Source: Hyposmocoma kahamanoa (lineage: Eukaryota; Arthropoda; Insecta; Lepidoptera; Cosmopterigidae). Taken from it: a stretch of 64,000 bases of DNA. A program made the position numbers and the translations under genes. The stretch covers positions 2,634,984-2,698,983 of the forward strand of contig NW_020653409.1 of the NCBI RefSeq assembly GCF_003589595.1. Reading direction: 5' to 3'. Positions 46,301 through 54,852 of the stretch are shown one piece after another. The notes beneath the pieces were generated by a model. That model saw only the letters and a list, made by a program, of their open reading frames with translations. It did no database searches and had not been told where the DNA came from. How positions within the stretch are numbered: the stretch's first letter is position 1; the number at the start of each line of letters is the position of its first letter.

Positions 46301-49300
46301 CCGCAACGGAACGTAGCAAACTGTTGTTTGAACCTTCTTTCTCAAGTGGCCATTGTCCGTTCATGAACTGTTGTTTTGGTGAACTTACAGCGAAGCCATT
46401 AACAGCTGCGATGATAGGCTTGCCGCAGTTAGAGACGTCCTCCCACTCCTGCAGGAAGCCGTTTCTTTGGTTAGAACTGTATGAGTTGTTTTGCATTTCT
46501 TTGATGTCCGCACCAGCTGCGAACGCCTTTTCATTTCCTGTAATATTTGTACAAGAATTATGGATTTCTAGTAGCAGTGTTGCTTATGTAAACAAGTGAG
46601 TCCCGCTCTCAAACCAGAGAATTCACTGATCTATTGAATTCACAGAAGTGGACACAACAATTCCAATTTGATCTTTTTTAATATACCAAGCGACGGGACG
46701 AACAAGCGCTTCGTGGTAAGCGATACGCCTGTCCATAACAGTTGCACTGCCACTCAGAGCTTTAAATCACAAATATCTTTAGGGTACTGCTACTGCGCCC
46801 GTCACCCTGAGACAGAAGTTGACAAGTCCCAAGTGCTAGTAATTTCACCACCACCCTTCAAGACCTAAACGTAGTGCGGCAGAAATAGGTAAAATGACAG
46901 TATTTCCCTAAGTTTTTTTTCTTTATTTTAATAATTGTTCAAAGCGCGAAGCGATGCATTAGTGGTAGTTGGAAAAACTTATTTTTTTATTTTAAGTTTA
47001 TAAAATACTGTTTGATGTACAGTCAATTCGGTTAACTTTGAACATTTTTTGCGTTTTTCTAATAATTTCAAATTTAATTGTTTCTTAACAATTACTTTAT
47101 TAACTGAATAGTGTTCTTTTAAGCCCTTTTTTCGTTCTTATAGAAGGAATTTAGTAATTATTCAACAAAACTGTTCTAGATTTGCTCCAAAAGTCACATT
47201 CAAAGTTGCCTTGAATTTTGGGTAACTTTGAATAAGATTAGCCTTCGATATGGAAACCGTATATTTTCTAGATATTTTACAGTTTGTGTAAGATTATACG
47301 ACATATTCATATTTTTTAGATGTGAATCTGTCCAAATATTCCTGACAGTGCGTTCAAAAACAACATTTGACTTGGTATTGCCATAATAAAACGAGACGAA
47401 CTAATTTAGTTGAAATGAAAAACTTGTTTTTTTTTTAGATTTTTTAATTAATGCGAATAAAAATGAAAATTTTCTGTTTAATAATAAATTCTACGCTTAT
47501 TTAGCTATCAAACGAGATCAAAATGAATCACCTATAACAATTATTTTAGGCAAAGTAAATACATAACAAAAATCTATTCACCCCATTCCTTGAATAAAAT
47601 GTCGTCATCAATATAAATACGGCCGCCTTTTCTAGATAGCTGTTGCTCTTTTATAATATTCACAATATCGGCTTTATTAACTTGACATGTCTCAACGTTA
47701 GAGGGCCAAGACCAACCTCCTAAAAAGCATTTTTGGAGCACTGAGACAGTAATTTCCAAAGGAGTAACTTTTAGAACTCTCCTTGGAAACAGACTACCTT
47801 CTTCTCTAAAAACACAGTCAAACACGTTCTACCCAAATTTCTCTGTTTGGTAACATCGTCAAAATCTAATTCGTTTTACGCGTAAATACAAAACCAAATT
47901 AAATTATTCTTTAAAAAAGCGATATATAAACCTCTATTTAAGTGTGGAAACCAAAACTTACCAGTCAATAATCAGATTTATATATTTAATTCCGATTCTA
48001 AAACTGAGCAACAAATCACACCAAACTACTTTCGCCAAGAAAAAACCCCGAAAGTTTAAAAAAATACAATTTAACATTACTTTTTTCTTTCATAACTTTC
48101 GTTTAACAATTTTGTTCCGATTTACACAGTTTCAATACTAAAAATAAAAGATCGCCATACATAAAATAAATTTTTAAATCTTTTACGCAACTTCGTTCCT
48201 TCGCGTTTGGATACCACTTTCCACTTAACATCAGGTGGAGTGGAGTCATTTGCCTGTCAAGTATAAAAAAAAAAAAAAAAAACTACGTTCAAAGTTACAC
48301 CACGATTCAAAGTTACCCGAATTGACTGTAATGTAATTAATTGTATTTAAATTTTTATTGAATGTCAGACTGTTTCACCACCGTAATATTAATTTTTTTT
48401 TTTGTGAAATTACACCAATAGTTTTTTATAATTATTAATAATTGTAATTTTATTGTTAATATATATGAATAAATAAAAAAATAAATAAACCTACCGGGTT
48501 CGACCTACCGCCTCTCAAGCAAAAGTCGTGGATCGAATCCGTGCTCCCAATTCTGAGGTTCCAGGAACTTATGTCCTTTGTTGCCCATGGTGAAACAAAA
48601 ATAAAACAAAGGGTTTTCCTTTTTTTTTTCACCATTTCATCGTGATGAAACCTGCACGTCGAAGAAAGTTCACAACCCTCGGAAAACGTGTGTAGTCCCC
48701 AACCCGCATTGAGCCAGAGTGGCGGACTACAGCCTAAACCCTCGCCTGAGAGACCCTTGCCCAGCAGTGAGACGTATAAATGGGTTGATGATACTTCCCC
48801 GGACGAATAAGGAGCTCTACTGCTACAAAGTCGAATTTTGTTTAAAATTTTACTCACCAGTAATAACGATGGCCGCAATGCTGTCGTCGGCATCGTAGTC
48901 TTTGACGGCTTTGCCAACCTCGATGAATAGCGCCTTGCACAGGGCATTCAGGGCCTTGGGCCTGTTCAATTGGATCAGGCCAACATTCTTCTTTGCACCC
49001 ACTGTTTCGATTTTAATGTTCTCGTACGTTGGTGCTGTTAAAATAACGGAATAACAATAGTAAAATGAAATGAAAAAATAATAGCTGCTGTAACATCCCA
49101 ACTTTGACGACCTCCAAGGTCGAGTGGCTTGCATACCGGTTTTCATGGTGCCACCATCTCTGAGGTCCCGGGTTCGATCTACAGCCGGGTCAATGTAGAA
49201 ATCAGATAATTCTATCGATTTGCGGGTGTTGGTAGGTACCGTTGGTATTTCCGATTAACACAAGTGCAATAGTTACTTTGGGGTCAGAGCAACGTACGCG

Positions 49301-52300
49301 ATGCAGTTTAACCGCATGTTTGCAGTTAACGAGTGAAGTCGTAATTAACTTATATGCAGTCGAGTTGATCACGCATTAACTGCATGCGATTTCGGCTGCA
49401 TGCAGTAAATGCGTGAAGTCGTTATCATGCAGTCGAGGTGTCGGATAACATGCATTAACTGCATGCAGTCAAAACCGACTTCATTATTTGGCGTTTAGTA
49501 TAATTCCACAGTATTACATTATTTGTGGTAATAGTAGTGATCCGTAATTTTTTTCGGTACATTATTATCTAGCCTAATATTTATTTATGGTAAGTCTATA
49601 TTTCTTTATTCAATATTACGTGCCTGTACAACAAATAAAAGAATTGTATGTACATAAATAACGAGTTTATTGTTCTTTAGTCCATAACGTATTGTTGTTG
49701 TGGTCTATTTATTACAGCTGCAAATCAGGTAGTTGCTAGGGTATCAAGAGGTGATTGTTCTTTATTATATTTAATAAAGAAATGGAATAATTTGTGTATT
49801 AAACAATTATGGATTCACAAATTAGGACAAATAATCAACAATTATGTATTATCAGTTGTGAATTCTGTTTATCGTTTAAATTATATCAAAATTTATCACA
49901 ATGTATTTAAAAAGTTATGCAAGCCTCAAAACATGTGACAACGTAATCTAGTAAGTGATAACATAATTTATGAAAATAGAATGTATATTTGTATGTTATT
50001 ATATGTATTTTCGTTTGGTTTTTTAATAGGTTCAAAAACCTGGATACAATTCCAAAAGTAAGTACGAGTAGGTTCTAGTACACGTCACTGGACAGGAATG
50101 GCATCAGAATGCTGACTAGAACCTTAACAGGATATTGTGGCTTGAATAAGCACATGTCAAATATTGGGCAGAGAGATAATTGAGAGTGTAGATTCTGCCA
50201 CGAGGCGGATGAAACTCCTGTGCATCTCCTCACCCAGTGCTGCCCTCTGATGGGCGTGAGAAGTTCCATACTGGGTAGGTACAGGCCACACCCACAGTAC
50301 ATAAAGACTGTTGGAGCCAGGAAAGTCCTTCAGTTCCTTAATTCTGTTGGTCTTGGTTATGAGCTGTGATTAGTGGTGATCACAATAGATCATTTATGGT
50401 CGCAGTGATGAGAGGCCTCATAGGCCCCAAATGAAGCCACCCTACTAATAAGAATAAGAAGAAAGTACTTCATCAAAATTATGATATAGTTAGATACTTT
50501 GTTGTTAAATAATTCGTTCTAGATGTTTATTTAAGCCTGTTTTCAGGATTTTATATGATCGGGTAATGTACATCCTATCGTGTAACAAATTAGCACATTC
50601 TTGAGACAAAGGCGTATCGTGATTTTTGTAAGACCGTTATTTAATAATAAATACCTAAGTTTCTCCTCCGATGAACGGCTTAAGACCTGGCAACCTATGG
50701 CTCAACCCACACTGGCGCAGAGTCGAAGCGTCGCGTCCTGTTTTTCAATTACAATGCTTGGCGACGCGCGACGACTCTCGCATTAGTGCGCCTGTATCAC
50801 AGTGTGGTCGGAGTCTGACGTAGACGTGCGCAAAACAGTACCTCGAAAAGTAATGTGATATCACATCACCTTTCCGTAAAAGTAATATTACTCTGTGATA
50901 TTACTATTACCCACAACATCACACAGTGTAACACACACAACCAAAAAAAAAAAAAAACCGACTAATTGACAACCTCCTCCTTTTTTTGAAGTCGGTTAAA
51001 AAAGCGATGCGTTTTAAAACAACCTATAAAACGCATTTCTAGAACATAAACTTGCATTATAAACAAGATCTACTTACATATTACTAGAGAGAATCAAACA
51101 AAAATTACGAAATATTACGAACCGTCTGGCAACCCACACTCACCCTGGTTAAATTTTACATTATAAATTGCCACGTAATCAAGCAATGATTAACAAGTTA
51201 TGCAATTTCATTTTAAATGTCTACTGTTTAATTCGTTTACACCATCTAGTAAGTTGTAAAATAACAAATGCACTCCAAAAATCAGACGTTAATTATAAGT
51301 TGTTACATAACCTCACTTTTACTAAATCTCTTATAGCTCTGCTTTCAGTTCAATTCGCAGAATTTTCAGTGATGGTACATCAATACCTACGCAATTAACT
51401 GATACTACCTTCATGTTTTTACATCTTGGATTGATTGTATGAAAGCGTATCCATCTCCTTCTAGATTACCAAGAAAGATCGAAATATATTTAACCAAGCA
51501 CAAGCACTGATTAACAAATTATGCAATTTCATTTTAAATTGTCTACGGTTCCATCCTTTTACACCATTTAGTAAATTATGAAATAATTGGGGTATTAATA
51601 CAAACATCGTTCTACTGCAATATTCCAAATTAGATGCATTTACATTGCATTTCGCATAATAGTATTAAACAAACATCACTCCGTGATGTTCTAAGCATCA
51701 CGCGTAATATAAGCATCACGTGTACTGTTTCAGGTAATATCACGCGGGTAATGTTTCGGGTAATGCATCACGCGCGTACTGTTTCCGAGCGATGCATCAC
51801 GCGGGTAATGTGTAATGCTAACATCACTCCGTGATGCTAACATCACGCGTAATGCTAACATCACGCGTAATGCTAACATCACGCGTAATGAGAACATCAC
51901 GCGTGATGTTAGCATTACATTGCATCATAGCATCACAGTATTGCATCACGCCGAGTACTGTTTCGCGTAATGAGTGTTAGTAGCGACACCTGGCAGCAGC
52001 GCTACGTAACCCTACGGCACGGTTAGCAATGTCCGATCAAGTAGTACGTCGAAAATTTGCTGGGTGGCGCTATTAATATAGATATTTACTATATTTAGTT
52101 CATTTTGGGAAACTCCCAGAGCACCCCGACATGGTCTATGTAATGGGTAATGTTATGAGTAATGCATATTTTTCCGAAGTGATGCGTGATATAACAGTAC
52201 CCTGTCGCGTGATATTACCTTTGTAATATTACTCACATTACTTACACATGTCTAGTCTGACGCCACACTGCGCTCAAGTGACGCGGGTCGACGCCCGTTT

Positions 52301-54265
52301 TTTTTTAATTGCATAACACAAATTTTTACCTTAATAATGGGAAAATGGAGATGAATATACTACAGGCGAAAAACAAGACGCGTCGCGACGCTTCGACGCT
52401 GCGCCAGTGTGAGTTGAGCCTAAATGCTGATGTAATATAATGATTTATATAGTTTAAATGAAAACATCAGAGAAAGTGTTTTTCAGCAAACACATTTATT
52501 TGTTACATTTGTACCTTTCAAAATCTGAATTGCAACAGTAAGGTATTCAATATAAACACAACTTCAAAACCTTAATACTATCCTTTGGAATTTGCCACCT
52601 AAATAAATATAAGATATGAAATGTAACATAATAATAAAGTGTTCTTTGTTGTGTGTGTTCCCACACACACAAAGTCATGGACAAAAACGAGTAAATGATA
52701 TGATAACAATTCAGGTGTGTGCCAGTTGAAGCTAGGCAGTTTTGATTGATACCAATAACATGTAGCAACAGGGCAAAGAATGATCTCTATTCCACACAGT
52801 GTAAGATTTAAATTCAATTGTGTAATAGTCTGGTTATCTTGGAAGGTGGCCTTGGAGAGTTTATTAAAGGATCAAGTGATATTTTCACATTTTAAACTTA
52901 GTTTTAACAAGTCAGTCAACTTTTATCAAATAAATGTTGACTGACAATTACAGAAGAGCATGTTACACATTTATTCTGAATTTCCAAAAGAAATATAAGG
53001 CCTGTAATATTTGCATTCCATTTAATTTTCTTTTTCATGACCTTGGATTCAAGTCGTGAATATCAAACAATAATAGTAAAACTTAGTAATAGAACAAAAT
53101 AAATTAAATATTTTCAATAGCATTGACAATTAATTTAAATACAAGAATGAAATAATCTGCATTCATTCAATAACAGATCTCAGGAACTATTTTGAATATA
53201 GTTGCTTAGCTCATGGATTCAAGAAGCATGTTTTTTAATTTATTCATGACTTTGGAATCAATGTAAATGTCGCCAGTAGAAGAAATATGTTTTTTAAAAT
53301 TGCAACAGTATAAAATAGTCTAAGGACGGACGGCTTTGTACTGCACAAGTATAATATAGCCCTAGGATAAGGAAGTCTTGAACCACTATGAATGGAGATT
53401 CAAAATTTTGGTTATGAAAAAAATTTAATTTCTTTTTATTTTGGCTCACTTTTTATACTTTCAGTAAATATTTAATACCTGTCTGGCATGCAACAGCCCA
53501 AGTAAACATATTCAATGTTTAAGCTATGGATTTGAAGACAACACGTGGAGTGTGCTGCTTTCCTTTCATAATTAAAGTATACTGTAACATATACTGTACA
53601 TATACAAAAGAATATTATTACAAAGACAATGTGACTCTGTGAAATATTGGTGTAATTAGTGTATAATAATATGTACAGACACCAGCACATCAAGCTACAC
53701 ATTGACAAATCTTATTCTGTTGCACTGGAGGCGATAATTGAAATATGTATAGTTTGATGTGCTATGATTGTACTATGAATGAATTTAAATCAAGGTCATT
53801 CTGGTTACAATTTTCGACAAGCAAACGGTGCATTTAGAATACAGACTGATTAATTATACTGGCTTGAACTTTGATCTTCATATATTTAGCTAAATATAAA
53901 AATGTTTCACCAAAAATGTTTCAATAAAAAACATTATAAGGCAAAAAGTTCGAAATTTAAAAATTGTACAAAGTTTGGATAAGTTTGGTTGTACACAAAA
54001 ATACATAAATACAGTAGTTAATGTAGACTTCGGACACGTACTAGCTACTGTGCATTAGTATTTAAAACCGCCGTGGTAAGCAAAAAAGTTCAAGTGAACA
54101 AATAAATGATATCTTCAACTATTCGACGGTAAATGAGTATGGAAGTCTGTACCAACCTGCGCTGTAGAACTTCACAAAACCGGTATTGGGAAGAACAGCT
54201 ACACGCCCGCTGTTAAGCAGGTTTTTTCCGAGCAAAATGCGGGTTACAGCAGCGACTGAAGCCAT
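40337..54265 (-). CDS. ECHS1: Short-chain enoyl-CoA hydratase, mitochondrial, upstream tandem copy (copy B)
   Basis: Six exons on the minus strand: 54265-54157, 49034-48858, 46537-46389, 43066-42862, 41961-41774 and 40402-40337 (stop included). Each has the same length and phase as its partner in copy A, giving 297 residues. The N-terminus [15 protein letters not shown] again looks like a mitochondrial presequence. The crotonase signatures are complete: [29 protein letters not shown] with Glu151, and [15 protein letters not shown] with Glu171. Copy B keeps the canonical Gly-Gly-Gly before the first catalytic Glu, so it is the better candidate for the ancestral activity. Exons 4 and 5 are nearly the same as in copy A while exons 2 and 3 differ much more. 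Introns 1 to 3 are swollen by transposons. The start lies 587 bp from the oppositely oriented NTPCR gene. Confidence 0.96.
40470..40742 (+). repeat. Interspersed SINE-like repeat, family 1
   Basis: A near-complete copy begins CTCCTTGTGAAAGAGTTCGT and ends GTCACTAGATATTAAAAAA. It lies 70 bp from exon 6 of ECHS1 copy B in its intron 5. Confidence 0.75.
41270..41750 (-). repeat. tRNA-like SINE, family 2, with inverted terminal segment
   Basis: The minus strand carries the tRNA-like stretch TGGCTTAGTTGGTATAGCG then GAAGACGTCGGTACGGATC. At 41575-41750 part of the same sequence lies inverted: TTGAATTGATGTTCAATTAT appears once and then as its reverse complement around 41712, so the end folds back on itself. 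It lies directly next to exon 5 of ECHS1 copy B. Confidence 0.6.
43665..44071. mobile_element. MITE with GGGCGCGTTCCC ends
   Basis: The left end GGGCGCGTTCCCATTATGT matches the reverse complement of the right end. The interior has repeated ACGACTGTCG(T/C)GTCTAG blocks in both orientations. About 407 bp, non-coding, in intron 3 of ECHS1 copy B. A related copy lies at 14480-14856. Confidence 0.75.
44647..46189 (-). mobile_element. Intact Tc1-like DNA transposon
   Basis: A 1543 bp element has perfect 26-bp terminal inverted repeats (44647-44672 and 46164-46189), starting CACACATCAAAAAAAGTTTG. It is flanked by the TA target-site duplication typical of the family (44645-44646 and 46190-46191). 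It contains one unbroken transposase frame. It lies in intron 3 of ECHS1 copy B in the same orientation as that gene. Perfect ends and an open frame point to a recent insertion. Confidence 0.93.
44907..45950 (-). CDS. Tc1/mariner-superfamily transposase (DD34E)
   Basis: The frame encodes 347 residues. The first 60 or so form a helix-turn-helix ([20 protein letters not shown]) followed by a GRPTVLT segment, as in paired-like DNA-binding domains of Tc1 transposases. The catalytic domain has LFVDES, then [12 protein letters not shown], and [10 protein letters not shown]; 34 residues lie between the second Asp and the Glu, giving DD34E. A second ATG four codons in (MPRG) could be the true start. 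No stop or frameshift. It catalyses cut-and-paste transposition at TA sites. Confidence 0.95.
   Translation of the reverse strand: MIEKMPRGLSEVLRARIVTLREEGYTTRVIARRLAISQSCVVATLQRYHGMGNLADRPRSGRPTVLTAAQKRYIRLLAARDPTINATKIKAEVGAASGLEVSTQTVRNCLHQAGLRARRSWRAPLNSRQRQQRRLQWARLRQNEEGEDENIWQNCLFVDESRISTHPDNRRVRVWRRPGDRERQRSATGTVQQGGKSVSFSGGIMIGARTPLIPYRGFMTADMYKAVAIDDIVRPFRVNHGHQFVLVDDNAPAHRAQRVNAALQEYDITRLDWPAGSPDLNPIEHAWDALKRAVWNGEPRPQTVPELREAAIEEWDRLPQEMLDNLILSMPRRIFACIRARGGVILY
46680..46910 (-). repeat. Interspersed SINE-like repeat, family 1
   Basis: A minus-strand copy carries AAGCGACGGGACGAACAAGC at its 3' side and GCGGCAGAAATAGGTAA at its 5' side. It lies in intron 2 of ECHS1 copy B, between exon 3 and the pogo-like element. 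Confidence 0.7.
47020..48328 (-). mobile_element. Pogo-like DNA transposon remnant
   Basis: A 1309 bp element is flanked by TA (47018-47019 and 48329-48330). Its inverted ends are CAGTCAATTCGGTTAACTTT on the left and CAGTCAATTCGGGTAACTTT on the right; they agree over 24 bp with one difference. A GTAACTTTGAA motif recurs below both ends. A minus-strand frame at 47825-47574 encodes 83 residues with [23 protein letters not shown] and [13 protein letters not shown]. This resembles the small C-terminal module of some pogo-type transposases. The catalytic part is missing. Ends beginning CAGT with TA duplication fit pogo. It lies in intron 2 of ECHS1 copy B. Confidence 0.7.
48480..48800 (+). repeat. 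SINE-like repeat, family 3, near-complete copy
   Basis: It carries a tRNA-like part with GTGGATCGAATCCGTG, then blocks GAAGAAAGTTCACAACCCTC and CGCCTGAGAGACCC, and ends GACGTATAAATGGGTTGATG. Shorter copies lie at 16440, 34943 and 37380. It sits next to exon 2 of ECHS1 copy B. Confidence 0.65.
49105..49215 (+). repeat. tRNA-derived SINE fragment
   Basis: It has an A-box-like GTCGAGTGGCTTGC and a B-box GGGTTCGATCT spaced as in a tRNA. The sequence between does not fold into a tRNA and it has no discriminator or CCA-side pairing. It lies about 70 bp upstream of exon 2 of ECHS1 copy B. Confidence 0.6.
49270..49490. repeat. Degenerate repeat of GCATGCAGT / GTGAAGTCG blocks
   Basis: Blocks such as TTAACTGCATGC, GAGTGAAGTCGT, GCGTGAAGTCGTTA and ATGCAGTCGAG recur several times in both orientations within about 220 bp. 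It looks like the decayed core of an inverted-repeat element. No coding potential. Confidence 0.5.
50055..50369 (+). pseudogene. Fragment of a non-LTR retrotransposon polyprotein C-terminus
   Basis: The frame reads [15 protein letters not shown], one internal stop, then a zinc knuckle [18 protein letters not shown] (C-x2-C-x8-H-x4-C) and ends [14 protein letters not shown] with a stop at 50367-50369. It resembles the C-terminal end of ORF2 in LINEs that also carry RNase H, and the fragment at 19755-20418. A roughly 80 bp 3' tail ends in AATAAG-like repeats. It lies in intron 1 of ECHS1 copy B. Confidence 0.7.
50821..52254. mobile_element. Non-autonomous hAT-like element with internal 18-bp tandem array
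   Basis: A 1434 bp insertion is flanked by a perfect 8-bp duplication GTCTGACG (50813-50820 and 52255-52262). Its ends read TAGACGTGCG and, reverse complemented, TAGACATGTG. The interior has many ATCACGCG and GTAATATTAC motifs near both ends, an imperfect direct repeat of about 95 bp (51170-51265 and 51505-51595) and the array at 51690-51960. The 8-bp duplication and short inverted ends fit the hAT superfamily. I see no transposase. Confidence 0.75.
51690..51960. repeat. 18-bp tandem array with ATCACGCG core
   Basis: Units of the type TAATGCTAACATCACGCG are repeated, cleanly around 51830-51900 and more degenerately on both sides. One junction forms the palindrome ATCACGCGTGAT. The array is confined to the hAT-like element. 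It could be a transposase-binding subterminal array that has expanded. Confidence 0.8.
52430..54150. other. Intron 1 of ECHS1 copy B, remnant of duplicated intron
   Basis: The stretch near 53840-53950 (ACAGACTGATTA, GGCTTGA(A)CTTTGATCTT, ATGTTTCAATAA) resembles 36850-37000 in intron 1 of copy A, so part of intron 1 was duplicated with the gene. The rest is AT-rich and I see no gene in it. Confidence 0.45.
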
Positions 54266-54852
54266 TTTTAGCAATAAGACTAATTAGCCGTCTCCCTGAA
54301 TCAGAAATGAAATAAAAAAGCACAGCTAGTAACTAAAAACCCGGCAAAAATAACTTGCGTGAACTTTGATACCGTATTGATAAAAGTTGATAAGAAAATA
54401 AGACTTACTACGTGACAAAATTTGATGTGGACTTGTATTAATTGGACTGCAAGTGAAAAAGTGTATTCTTAATTTGACTGTGTTATACCTCACCTGACAT
54501 TTCATTATTACGTTTTGTTGATTGATGCTTAAAATTGAAAGAATATTTTGTGTTTATTTTATCACTAATAATTAATTACTAAGGTTCCAAATTTATAATA
54601 TTTACTCAAGTTAAATTGTGCTCGTATACTTTAATCATGTAGGACTTTTTGTTATAACACTTGATCTGCATAGGAACTAAACGTGATTGGCAGTTGGCAA
54701 TGGCAGTCAAAGTCAAACTCGTTCGCTCGAGGAATTATCAAAACAGCTGTGTACGTAAATAAACAAACTATAGTTATCGGAAAATAGTATTTTTTATTTA
54801 ATTTGTGAAGCTAAAATACGTTTCAAGTCGTCCACAAGTTCACCTAAGGATT
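54266..54852. promoter_or_regulatory. Shared head-to-head upstream region of ECHS1 copy B and NTPCR
   Basis: A 587 bp gap separates the minus-strand ECHS1 copy B start from the plus-strand NTPCR start. No repeat family seen elsewhere in the window lies in it. The ECHS1-proximal half is conserved upstream of copy A; the NTPCR-proximal half is not. A bidirectional promoter is inferred from the layout only; I identify no core promoter element. Confidence 0.45.

Larger units (their letters stand above)
50696..52423. mobile_element. MITE interrupted by the hAT-like insertion
   Basis: The left end GGCTCAACCCACACTGGCGC and the right end, reverse complemented, TTAGGCTCAACTCACACTGG form inverted repeats that run on through GTCGAAGCGTCGCG. 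Removing the insertion at 50821-52254 and one GTCTGACG copy leaves about 290 bp that aligns with the uninterrupted copy at 16959-17222. Confidence 0.75.

Noticed and set aside
51690..51960. CRISPR-like array of short repeats
   Set aside because: Units are contiguous with no unique spacers, it lies inside a transposon, and the genome is animal.
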